Source: Helicobacter jaachi
GTDB taxonomy: Bacteria; Campylobacterota; Campylobacteria; Campylobacterales; Helicobacteraceae
Length of the DNA stretch: 64,000 nt
Assembly (NCBI RefSeq): GCF_000763135.2
Contig: NZ_JRPR02000001.1
Coordinates: forward strand, 248,001 to 312,000
Direction: 5' to 3'
In this document: positions 35,367-45,255 of the stretch, piece by piece
Numbering within the stretch: position 1 is the stretch's first letter
How the letters are laid out: each line of letters begins with the position of its first letter
Made by a program: the position numbers and the translations under genes
The notes under the pieces: model-generated
What the model saw: only the letters and a program-made list of their open reading frames with translations
The model's database searches: none
What the model was told of the DNA's origin: nothing

Positions 35367-36713
35367 ATGTCATTATCCCAAATCAAGCAAAAACTTCAAG
35401 ATAATATAAACCTTTCCCCCAGCTATGGGCATTTGGTGAAGGTTATGCAAAATATGCTTGTGGCTAATGGCGTAAAGCCCTCTGTGGGCGATATTGTGAA
35501 AATCTTGCCACAATCAAGCCTCCTAGATTCTGAACAAGATACAGAATCTACGCGGTTAGAATACAGCTTGGGTATGGTGATTGGCATTGAGGGAGAGCAT
35601 TTTTTTATTAGCCCATTTTCCTTTGTGGAGGGACATAAATCAGGCGATAAAGTGCAGATATTACATCATGGATTGCAAATTCCAGTGGGCGAGGCATTGC
35701 TTGGGCGTGTGGTAAATCCTTTGGGAGAGCCTATTGATGATAAGGGCGTGTTGCATACAAATCACAGCACACCGCTTATGCGTATGCCTATAGGGGCGCT
35801 AAAGCGAGGGCTAATCGATGAGGTGTTTGAAGTAGGCGTGAAGTCCATTGATGCAATCCTCACATGTGGCAAGGGGCAGAAAATGGGCATTTTTGCTGGT
35901 TCAGGCGTGGGCAAATCAACGCTTATGGGTATGATAGTGCGTGGCTCAAATGCGCCAATTAAGGTAATCGCACTCATCGGCGAGCGTGGGCGCGAAGTAC
36001 CTGAATTTATCTATAAAAATCTCAATAATGATTTGACTAATACCATTCTTGTCGTGGCTACTAGCGATGACTCTCCGCTTATGCGTAAATATGGAGCATT
36101 TAGCGCTATGGCGATTGCAGAGTATTTTAAATCTCTAGGCAATGATGTGCTTTTTATTATGGATTCTGTAACGCGCTTTGCTATGGCGCAAAGAGAAATC
36201 GGCTTAGCGCTAGGCGAGCCGCCAACTAGCAAGGGCTACCCTCCCTCGACACTCACACTTTTGCCCCAACTTATGGAGAGAGCGGGCAAAGAAGATGGTG
36301 TAGGCTCTATCACAGCGTTTTTTACTGTGCTTGTTGAGGGCGATGATTTAAGCGACCCAATTGCCGACCAAAGCCGCTCTATCCTTGATGGACATATTGT
36401 GCTTAATCGAGATTTGACTGATATGGGTATTTATCCACCTATTAATATTCTTGATTCCGCTTCAAGGCTTATTAATGATATTGTTACACCCGAGCATTTG
36501 CAGGCTGTGAGAAAATTCCGCCGATTATACGCGCTTATTAAAGAAAACGAGGTGCTTATCCGCATTGGTGCGTATCAAAGGGGTGCTGATGAGCAGCTAG
36601 ATGAAGCCATTGCTAAAAAACCACAAATGGAGGCGTTTTTAAAACAAGAAAGCACAGAAAAATGGGACTTTCAACGCTCTGTGAATGAGCTGTTGCACAT
36701 TATGAATGAGTGA
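35367..36713 (+). CDS. fliI: Flagellar type III export ATPase
   Basis: Hexameric ATPase of the flagellar export apparatus. The 448-residue protein carries Walker A GIFAGSGVGKSTLMG, IALIGERGREVPEFI, Walker B DVLFIMDSVTRFAMAQREI, and the FliI/YscN phrase GEPPTSKGYPPSTLTLLPQLMERAGK. The absence of the F1-alpha/beta specific signatures and the GYPPS phrase separate it from ATP synthase subunits. It stands alone and diverges from tig. No sigma-28 or sigma-54 promoter was recognised in the short gap. Confidence 0.94.
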   Translation: MSLSQIKQKLQDNINLSPSYGHLVKVMQNMLVANGVKPSVGDIVKILPQSSLLDSEQDTESTRLEYSLGMVIGIEGEHFFISPFSFVEGHKSGDKVQILHHGLQIPVGEALLGRVVNPLGEPIDDKGVLHTNHSTPLMRMPIGALKRGLIDEVFEVGVKSIDAILTCGKGQKMGIFAGSGVGKSTLMGMIVRGSNAPIKVIALIGERGREVPEFIYKNLNNDLTNTILVVATSDDSPLMRKYGAFSAMAIAEYFKSLGNDVLFIMDSVTRFAMAQREIGLALGEPPTSKGYPPSTLTLLPQLMERAGKEDGVGSITAFFTVLVEGDDLSDPIADQSRSILDGHIVLNRDLTDMGIYPPINILDSASRLINDIVTPEHLQAVRKFRRLYALIKENEVLIRIGAYQRGADEQLDEAIAKKPQMEAFLKQESTEKWDFQRSVNELLHIMNE

Positions 36714-36849
36714 CTTTACAAATTTATAGAATCTAGCATTCACCAAATAGCCTAGCAGCCTGCCATTTTATGCCCCTTGCTTCTTGTAATTTTTAGCAAA
36801 TTCTTTTACATTCCCAAAATTCTAAACATATTAATTAATTATAAAATGA

Positions 36850-38116
<1,267 letters not shown>

Positions 38117-38272
38117 TAGAGCTGATCCTAGCCAAAATTAAAATTTATAGAATCTATGGTGGTAGGGTGGGCAGTGATTTGATATGTAGATTCTAAAAAT
38201 GTAAGCGTTTTTAAGAAAACTTAAAGCAAAATAGTGATAAACGCTACATTTTAACAACAAAAAGGATAAAAA

Positions 38273-39253
38273 ATGGCAAAGAATGACTTAATCGGCGGGG
38301 CGTTATGGGACGCCTACTCAAAAAAAGTAAGTGAGCGAATGGATAATCCCACGCATTTGGGCGTCCTAACGCAAAAGGACGCAGACGCGAAAAATGCAAA
38401 GCTAATCGTGGCAGACTACGGCGCTGAGTCCTGCGGGGACGCTGTGCGGCTGTATTGGCTTGTCGATGATAACGATGTGATTATCGATGCGAAGTTTAAG
38501 AGTTTTGGCTGTGGCACGGCTATTGCGAGCAGCGATATGATGGTGGAACTCTGCCTTGGCAAAAAGGTGCAAGATGCCGTAAAAATCACAAATCTAGATG
38601 TGGAACACGCCCTGCGTGACGACCCTAATACGCCTGCAGTGCCTGGGCAGAAAATGCACTGCTCTGTGATGGCGTATGATGTCATTAAAAAGGCGGCAGG
38701 GCTGTATCTTGGCAAGAGTGCGGAGGATTTTGAGGACGAGATTATCGTGTGTGAGTGCGCGCGCGTGAGCCTTTCTACGATTAAGGAAGTGATACGGCTA
38801 AATGATTTGAAAAGCGTGGAGGAAATCACGCAATACACGAAGGCTGGCGGCTTTTGCAAAAGCTGCGTGCGTCCTGGCGGGCATGAGAAACGCGAGTATT
38901 ACTTAGTGGATATTTTGGCTGATGTGCGCGCTGAAATGGAGGCTGAGACTTTGAAAGCAAAAGCTGCGGAAGCGGCTAGCGGCATTCTAGCGTTTAAGGA
39001 TATGACGACCGTGCAGAAAGTGAAGCTAATCGATAAGACTATCGATGATAACATTCGCCCGATGCTGATGATGGATGGCGGCGATATGGAGATTTTGGAT
39101 ATTAAGGATACAAGCGATGGCTTTACTGATGTGTATATTCGCTACATGGGCGCGTGCAATGGCTGTGCGTCTGCTGCGACTGGCACGCTTTTTGCCATTG
39201 AATCTGTGCTGCAAGAGCGACTAGATTCTCACATTCGTGTTTTGCCGATATAA
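38273..39253 (+). CDS. nifU: Fe-S cluster scaffold NifU, three-domain form
   Basis: Scaffold on which Fe-S clusters are assembled. The 326-residue protein has the U-type N-terminal domain (FKSFGCGTAIASSDMM, HCSVMAYD), a central [2Fe-2S] domain with CECARVS and GGFCKSCVRPGG, and the C-terminal Nfu-type domain with MGACNGCASAATGT. All three domains are complete. It follows nifS after 156 bases, with AAAGGATAAAAA before the ATG. The codon bias resembles that of nifS. Confidence 0.95.
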   Translation: MAKNDLIGGALWDAYSKKVSERMDNPTHLGVLTQKDADAKNAKLIVADYGAESCGDAVRLYWLVDDNDVIIDAKFKSFGCGTAIASSDMMVELCLGKKVQDAVKITNLDVEHALRDDPNTPAVPGQKMHCSVMAYDVIKKAAGLYLGKSAEDFEDEIIVCECARVSLSTIKEVIRLNDLKSVEEITQYTKAGGFCKSCVRPGGHEKREYYLVDILADVRAEMEAETLKAKAAEAASGILAFKDMTTVQKVKLIDKTIDDNIRPMLMMDGGDMEILDIKDTSDGFTDVYIRYMGACNGCASAATGTLFAIESVLQERLDSHIRVLPI

Positions 39254-39438
39254 TTTAGAATCTAGGTTCTGTTCTTTTTTCGCAAGGGGGAGGAGCTTGA
39301 ATGTGTAAGTGTGAGTTTGCTTCGCCACATCAGGTGAAGTCGCCAGATATACCGCTCACCTCCGCTCCGACGATGCCTTTAAGGTTTGCACTTTGTGCGA
39401 TTTTATTTTAGGTGGATAGAAATACACTTTATCCACAT

Positions 39439-41229
39439 CTACTCCACCGTGACGCTTTTAGCCAAATTGCGCGGCATATCCACATCATTGCCTAAGCGCA
39501 CCGCCACTTCAAGTGCAAAAAGCTGCAGTGCTACCATCATGGCAAAAAACTCCTCCATATAGCTCTGCGCTGGCGCAATCATAATCATATCATCTACACC
39601 TTTAATCTGCTCCTCACTTACTGCGCAAATAGTCGCATCACGCGCGCTTAGCTCCTCTACATTGCTCTTAATCTTATCAAAAAGCAAGTGTTTTGGCATA
39701 AGTGCTAGGGTAAAAAGCTCCGCATCGGCTAATGCTATAGGTCCATGCTTCATTTCTCCGCCTGGATAGCCCTCCGCATGCAGGTAGCTAATCTCTTTAA
39801 GCTTGAGCGCGCCCTCAAGTGCTAGGGGATAAAAAATATCCCGCCCGATAAAGAAAAATCCATGCCCATGCAAATAGCGCTTGGAGAGGCGTTTGATATG
39901 CTCATGCAAGTGAATATCCACCTGCGTGCTTTTTACAGAATCTACCATTTGCGCGATATGCGCTTTAAGCTCATTTTTGCGAATATGCCCGCGTATTTTG
40001 CCAATATACACGCTTAGAATCCACAAAAGCATCATTTGCGTAGCAAAGGCTTTTGTGCTTGCCACACCCTTTTCAATGCCTGCGCGCGTGAGCAGTGAGG
40101 CGCTAGATTCTCTCACAATGGAGCTATTATCGACATTACAAATTGCTAAACTTTTTAATCCATGCTTTTTAGCGAGTTTCAGGGCTTCAAGCGTATCGGC
40201 AGTCTCGCCGCTTTGGGAAATGACAATAAAAAGCTCATTTGTATTCATAACCGGCTGCGCGTAGCGAAATTCGCTTGCAATCACCACATTTGTCTTAATC
40301 TTTGCCAATCGCTCAAAGAGATATTTCGCACTTAATCCCGCGTGATAGCTCGTCCCGCACGCACAAATAGTCAGGCTTTGCACATCATCAAAAAAGCTAG
40401 ATTCTATCTCGCTTAAATTTATATCACCCTCGCTTACGCGCCCCATCATCGTTTCTAGTAGCACTTTATGCTGCTCATAAATTTCTTTTTCCATAAAGTA
40501 GCGATAGCCCTCTTTTTGCGCATAACCTCTTGTACTATCAAGCTTTTTAGCGCCTTTTAGCGCCTTAAAAGCGCCTATTTTCATACAGCCCACATCGCCA
40601 TCTTGCAGATACACGACATGTTCAACTAGCCCAATAAGCGGCGCATCAGAGCTTGAAAAATAAATCTCACCATCACTACTTGCGCCAATAATTAAAGGCG
40701 AGCAATTTTTGGCATAAAATATAGAATCTGGCGCTTTTTTGGTGATGAGCAAAATCGCAAATGCACCCTTTAAATCTGCGATAGTAGCCTTAAATGCGCT
40801 TAGGCAATCTTTGTGCTGCTTTGTGTATTCCTCAAATAAATGCACAATCACTTCTGTGTCAGTTTGTGAGAGAAAAGTATGCCCTTTAGATTCTAGAGTA
40901 TTTTTAATTTCTTGATAATTTTCAATAATACCATTATGCACGACATTGCTAAAAGCGGCGATGTGTGGGTGGGCGTTTGCCTCTGTGGGCTTGCCATGTG
41001 TCGCCCAGCGCGTATGCCCAATGCTCACACCAAAGCCATTTGAAGTAAAATCCCTGCATTTAGATGCTAGATTCTCTAATTTGCCCACAGCACGAAATGT
41101 CTGCAACTCATTTTGGCTTAATACCGCAATGCCCGCACTATCATAGCCGCGATATTCTAGCTCTTTTAGGCCATTTAATAGAATCTGCTTTTTTTCTTTA
41201 TCCCCGATGTAGCCGACAATTCCGCACAT
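39439..41229 (-). CDS. glmS: Glutamine:fructose-6-phosphate aminotransferase
   Basis: Makes glucosamine-6-phosphate, first step towards UDP-GlcNAc for peptidoglycan and LPS. The 596-residue protein starts MCGIVGYIGDKEK, so Cys2 becomes the N-terminal nucleophile of the glutaminase domain (GHTRWATHG, NGIIENY). Two SIS isomerase domains follow (CGTSYHAGLSAKYLFERL, VISQSGETADTLEAL) and it ends DMPRNLAKSVTVE as usual. An open frame extends to 41292, but ATG 41227-41229 with GGAG upstream is required for the N-terminal Cys. No glmS ribozyme was seen upstream. Confidence 0.96.
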   Translation of the reverse strand: MCGIVGYIGDKEKKQILLNGLKELEYRGYDSAGIAVLSQNELQTFRAVGKLENLASKCRDFTSNGFGVSIGHTRWATHGKPTEANAHPHIAAFSNVVHNGIIENYQEIKNTLESKGHTFLSQTDTEVIVHLFEEYTKQHKDCLSAFKATIADLKGAFAILLITKKAPDSIFYAKNCSPLIIGASSDGEIYFSSSDAPLIGLVEHVVYLQDGDVGCMKIGAFKALKGAKKLDSTRGYAQKEGYRYFMEKEIYEQHKVLLETMMGRVSEGDINLSEIESSFFDDVQSLTICACGTSYHAGLSAKYLFERLAKIKTNVVIASEFRYAQPVMNTNELFIVISQSGETADTLEALKLAKKHGLKSLAICNVDNSSIVRESSASLLTRAGIEKGVASTKAFATQMMLLWILSVYIGKIRGHIRKNELKAHIAQMVDSVKSTQVDIHLHEHIKRLSKRYLHGHGFFFIGRDIFYPLALEGALKLKEISYLHAEGYPGGEMKHGPIALADAELFTLALMPKHLLFDKIKSNVEELSARDATICAVSEEQIKGVDDMIMIAPAQSYMEEFFAMMVALQLFALEVAVRLGNDVDMPRNLAKSVTVE

Positions 41230-41335
41230 AAGATAACTCCTTGATTTAAGGATTAATGTAAAATTTGCACATTTTACTATAAAATTATTCACATATTTTA
41301 CAAGTTTTAATCATTTTACTTTAAGAGGAGCGATA

Positions 41336-42364
41336 ATGCGTTATGTGGGGTTTGCGTTAGGATTATGCGTGCATATATTGTGCGCGCAAGAAGTAAAGCA
41401 AGACTTAGCCAAAATAAATTCGCCCATAGCACAAAATGCGCCACTTGATGCACAATCCCCCGCGCTAGATTCTATAAATACAGAATCTACAAATACAGAA
41501 ACTACAGACCTTCCAAATGTATCGCCCGCTCAAGCAGATTCTATAAATCCTCGCCAAATACAGAATCTAGATTCTATAAATGCTCCAAAAGAGCCGCCCA
41601 AAGCTATCACAGAGCCTGCTATTGCAGAATCTTATATGGCGCTCTATCCACATAAATCAGTGTATTTTCTCCCCCTTTACCATAGCTTTACAAAGCCCGC
41701 TTTAGGCGATAAAGATACAGAATCTAAATTCCAATTTAGCTTTAGAATGCGCCTTATAAAAGAGCTATTTTCGCCCTATGGCGCACTATACTTTGCCTAC
41801 ACGCAAACAGCATGGTTTCAAAACTACAATAAAATGGATTCGCGCCCCTTTAGGGACTTTGATTATCAGCCAGAATTTTTTTATAGCTATAAATACCCTC
41901 TAAGCTTCCTAGGCGGGGCATTTAAAGAAATCACACTAGGGTATAATCACATCTCAAATGGCGAAAGAGAGTTGCGCTCACGCACGCAAAATCGCATTTT
42001 GCTCAATATGCGCTGGGAATATGAGACGCAGCATATAGGCACATTTGGCATAAAACTTGGCGTGTGGACGTATATAGGCGAGCATGTGCCGGGCTTTATC
42101 CATGATAATGGCGACTTGCCCTTGTATCGCGGATATAATGATATAGGGCTGTATTATAAGAGTAATCGCCATTTGCTTGAATTTTACGCGCGTCCGCCCA
42201 TTGCGGCGAGGTATTATCCATTTTTTGAGCTAGGCTACACGCTAAGGGTGAGTGAGAATCTAGGGCTATACTGCCAATACATTAACGGCTATGGGGATAA
42301 TATGTTTGAATATCAGCAATACGCAAGGCGCATAGGCGTGGGCTTCCGCTTGTGGAATAAATAA
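41336..42364 (+). CDS. pldA: Outer-membrane phospholipase A
   Basis: Calcium-dependent phospholipase of the outer membrane (OMPLA). The 342-residue product has an N-terminal signal peptide (MRYVGFALGLCVHILCAQ), a low-complexity linker of about 75 residues (positions 25-100), then the barrel with the catalytic triad region GYNHISNGERELRSRTQNRI: His, Ser two residues later, and Asn twelve residues after Ser. The linker is rich in DSIN and TES peptides encoded by five or more AGATTCT/AGAATCT motifs and is not expected in the family. The stop lies 3 bases from the end of the converging orphan gene. Confidence 0.88.
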   Translation: MRYVGFALGLCVHILCAQEVKQDLAKINSPIAQNAPLDAQSPALDSINTESTNTETTDLPNVSPAQADSINPRQIQNLDSINAPKEPPKAITEPAIAESYMALYPHKSVYFLPLYHSFTKPALGDKDTESKFQFSFRMRLIKELFSPYGALYFAYTQTAWFQNYNKMDSRPFRDFDYQPEFFYSYKYPLSFLGGAFKEITLGYNHISNGERELRSRTQNRILLNMRWEYETQHIGTFGIKLGVWTYIGEHVPGFIHDNGDLPLYRGYNDIGLYYKSNRHLLEFYARPPIAARYYPFFELGYTLRVSENLGLYCQYINGYGDNMFEYQQYARRIGVGFRLWNK

Positions 42365-42367
42365 GCT

Positions 42368-44953
42368 TTAAGCACTTTTTAGTTCTTCTATTTCTGTTAT
42401 CTCTTGCACTTCTTGCTGTATCACTTCTTGTATGTAGTCATTATTAAATTCGCTTGGTAGCAATTTTGGTCGCTTTGAAACTACCATCACCACAAGCGGT
42501 TTCAAAATTGAATTTGCGTATGGCAGCATTTCTTTAGCACTAAATTCATTGCCAAAAAATTCAGAATCCCCACTAATCATGGAATCTACCATCTTGCTAA
42601 ATTCATCCATTTCTTCACCTGACAATTTAAAAAGCATAGCCAAGCGTGCCATTTGCCCATAAAAAATTCTATATTTTTTGCTTATATCATCTTCTATAAG
42701 GTTATCCATTACTTTTTTAGTAGCTCCACCGCCCAACATACCGCCTACCATACCGCCGAGTAAGCCACCCGCAAAAGTACCGACCACAGGAATAAATGAC
42801 AATGCAATAGCCCCGGCTACAGCACCGGCCGCACCCCCTACTATACCCCCAGTGTTAACGAAAATATTTTTTACACATTGCATGCTGGAAATTTTGCCCC
42901 TCGCCATTTGAATTACTTCTATACTTGAAGTAACAGCTATTGTCGCTGCTGCTGTTATTACTGTTGCCCGCAACGTGCTATTTGCAGCATTGCCTACACT
43001 TATAGTTTTATCGCCTGCTTGCCTTCCCGCCATTTTTGCCAATCCTTCACCTATATAGCTACCTTTTGAAAAATTAATGTTTATTATTCTTTGCATGAAG
43101 TTACTGAAAGCAGGTAGTCTTTGTAATTGTGCCCCTATCATATATACCGCAAATGTCTTGCCCCCTGTTTGTAACCCAACTATAAATGATTGTCTTATAG
43201 CTTCCTTAATATTTCCGTTTCTATAATAGCACATTGCAGTATTTAATACGAATGAAATTCCAGCAGTTTTAAGTGCTACTATCGAGGCATTTACAGCATC
43301 ATACTCTAAGCTCTCTTTTGTAAAAAATTTACAAGCATTTTTTGCTTCTTGCAATGTGTAGCTACCCTTCCTTATGATGTTTTTAGCCTCATCTTGATTG
43401 GTTACCCCAGGAACTTCGCCATTGCTTATTTTTTTTTCCATGACGCTAATTGCTTTCTCATATTGATCACTTGGAACTTCCAGTTGCATTGGTTTTCCAT
43501 TTTTGTCATAATATCTATATTGTCCATTATCAAATGCTGCATTTACAGAACGTGTGGCCGTCGCACAATATTTTGTCTGAATCTCTTGTCCATTGACGAT
43601 TCTATCTGCACCACTTGACGCATTATCTTTGCCTATGAGCTCCGCTTTTTTAAGAGGATTCAACGAATCTGTCTGATGATTAAGTAATTCTGCCATATCT
43701 CCATGTCCTGCTGCTGGATTAGATAATGCCTTATAATTCTCTCCCCAAGTCTTGCTTATATCCATACTCGCAATCGTAGCAGTAGCTGCATTACTCACTT
43801 GTTCGTTTTGTGTGATATTTTTTCTCGATATTTTCTTGCTATACTGCCTTGCGACATCATTGAGTGCTTCTTGTAGTGAATATTTTTCGTTGTAGTGTTC
43901 TCGGTGTTTGAATAACCTAATGAATTCTTCTTGTTGCATTATAGCTCTATTTTTATACTCTTCTTTACTTTCACTTTCTAGCATGAAAGGATTTAAGGCC
44001 TCACTTAATGCCAAGCATTTAAACTCGATATCTCTGCACATATCACTACAATACCATTCAATCTCTTCATATTTATCTGTGCGTCTCGTTGCACCACCGC
44101 AACATTCACAAAACATAAATTTATCCAAATGAACGCTATGTATATAATACTCATTTGTGCCGAAAATATACTTACCCACACAATCTGTTAAAATAAATAA
44201 ATCCTCAACACCCATATTTTCTATTTCTATGACTTCCTTTAGTCTACTTAAAGCATTCTTGGCAGAGATTCTATCACTGCTATGTGCTAGACTGATTGCA
44301 TACGCTATCAGTCTATTAAAATACTCCTCTCCAAAAATATATTCTAAACTACCGAGCCTACGTTTATGGATTTCTCCATTTTCAGCCAAAGCATCAAGTG
44401 AAGCTTGAGCAATTTCCATAAGTTTTTCTAGTTTTTTTTCACTTTGTTTTTTTGTAAATTTCTCAAGCACAGCGCCAACAAGTACATAAGTATTTGGTTC
44501 AATATTTTTGGCCCAGCCCGTAGTGATATTAATTGTATTTGTAATAAATTTTAACCGTACATATACATCATAAAGAATACAGAATACCCCAAAGGCAACA
44601 TATGCATCATAATCACGATACTCTTCTCGTACATACAAATATGCCACAAGGCCAACTAAAAATAAGAAATTAAACTTGTAAATATTACTAAACAATGCTT
44701 TATGTGCAAAATTATTTTTACCCCATTTGCGAATCCTTATAGCCAATCTATCTGCGCTAAACGATAGTACTATAAGTAACCAAATACCGCATAACCAAAC
44801 AAAATTCGCATTCAGGCCTTCCCTATCGTATATACTCCACACAAATACAGCAATAAATAATATAAATAAAATTTTACCGATCCTTAGAAATTTTACACAA
44901 AGCAAAAATAATACTACTAAAAATCCTAAAATCTTTAATGCTATCAAACTCAT
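42368..44953 (-). CDS. Large orphan membrane protein with Cys cluster, nuclease-like motif and glycine zipper
   Basis: I do not recognise a named family. The 861-residue product has about five hydrophobic segments in residues 1-135, a helical region to about 275, a Cys cluster at 282, 284, 285, 302, 306 and 313 (FCECCGG, YCSDMC) that could bind zinc, a linker, then GKDNASSGADRIVNGQEIQT with Asp450 and Gln459-x-Lys461, which resembles the D-(E/Q)xK pattern of PD-(D/E)xK nucleases. A further helical region and a glycine-zipper membrane segment at about 702-745 (GGIVGGAAGAVAGAIALSF, GGLLGGMVGGMLGGG) follow. The DNA is AT-richer than its neighbours and contains only one AGAWTCT motif in 2.6 kb, so recent acquisition is likely. 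A membrane-tethered defence or toxin effector is a possibility, not a demonstrated function. Confidence 0.7.
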   Translation of the reverse strand: MSLIALKILGFLVVLFLLCVKFLRIGKILFILFIAVFVWSIYDREGLNANFVWLCGIWLLIVLSFSADRLAIRIRKWGKNNFAHKALFSNIYKFNFLFLVGLVAYLYVREEYRDYDAYVAFGVFCILYDVYVRLKFITNTINITTGWAKNIEPNTYVLVGAVLEKFTKKQSEKKLEKLMEIAQASLDALAENGEIHKRRLGSLEYIFGEEYFNRLIAYAISLAHSSDRISAKNALSRLKEVIEIENMGVEDLFILTDCVGKYIFGTNEYYIHSVHLDKFMFCECCGGATRRTDKYEEIEWYCSDMCRDIEFKCLALSEALNPFMLESESKEEYKNRAIMQQEEFIRLFKHREHYNEKYSLQEALNDVARQYSKKISRKNITQNEQVSNAATATIASMDISKTWGENYKALSNPAAGHGDMAELLNHQTDSLNPLKKAELIGKDNASSGADRIVNGQEIQTKYCATATRSVNAAFDNGQYRYYDKNGKPMQLEVPSDQYEKAISVMEKKISNGEVPGVTNQDEAKNIIRKGSYTLQEAKNACKFFTKESLEYDAVNASIVALKTAGISFVLNTAMCYYRNGNIKEAIRQSFIVGLQTGGKTFAVYMIGAQLQRLPAFSNFMQRIININFSKGSYIGEGLAKMAGRQAGDKTISVGNAANSTLRATVITAAATIAVTSSIEVIQMARGKISSMQCVKNIFVNTGGIVGGAAGAVAGAIALSFIPVVGTFAGGLLGGMVGGMLGGGATKKVMDNLIEDDISKKYRIFYGQMARLAMLFKLSGEEMDEFSKMVDSMISGDSEFFGNEFSAKEMLPYANSILKPLVVMVVSKRPKLLPSEFNNDYIQEVIQQEVQEITEIEELKSA

Positions 44954-45255
44954 ACAGCCTTCCCAATTTAGATATTTTAAAGCCTATCAAAAAAAAATGA
45001 TTAATCAATAAAAATTACGTAACGGATCACAATCAAGTTAACAAGTAATCCTGCCTAAAATTATCGAACAAACTTCCACGAAGCAAATTCATATTGCATT
45101 TTGGTTATTTTATATCTACCCTAAATTTCCTTTGCCTACGATGCATGTCGCATAATATCTAAAATCACGCAAAAATATTGATAAAAAAATGAAATTACAT
45201 ATTGTATTTATAAATTTATGCAAAAATACGAAAAAATATTTTAAAGGAGCATTGT
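44954..45255. other. AT-rich intergenic region between the orphan gene and metE
   Basis: About 300 bases without a convincing gene. The right part holds the TACATATTGTA motif and the metE ribosome site AAAGGAG. The left part is unusually AT-rich and motif-free like the orphan gene and probably belongs to the acquired segment, including the divergent promoter. No tRNA, direct repeat pair or attachment site was recognised. Confidence 0.5.
45196..45206 (+). promoter_or_regulatory. TACATATTGTA motif, candidate methionine operator upstream of metE
   Basis: Exact match to the 11-mer found as an inverted pair ahead of metY. It ends 50 bases before the metE start codon, against 54 bases for metY. 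The shared position and pathway suggest coordinated control of methionine genes. The regulator is unknown. Confidence 0.5.

Noticed and set aside
39254-39438. Small gene or RNA between nifU and glmS
   Set aside because: No reading frame with a ribosome site, no strong hairpin and no similarity to other intergenic regions in the window.
41229-41335. glmS ribozyme or riboswitch upstream of glmS
   Set aside because: The upstream gap is short and AT-rich and no ribozyme core was recognised; glmS ribozymes are not expected in this lineage.
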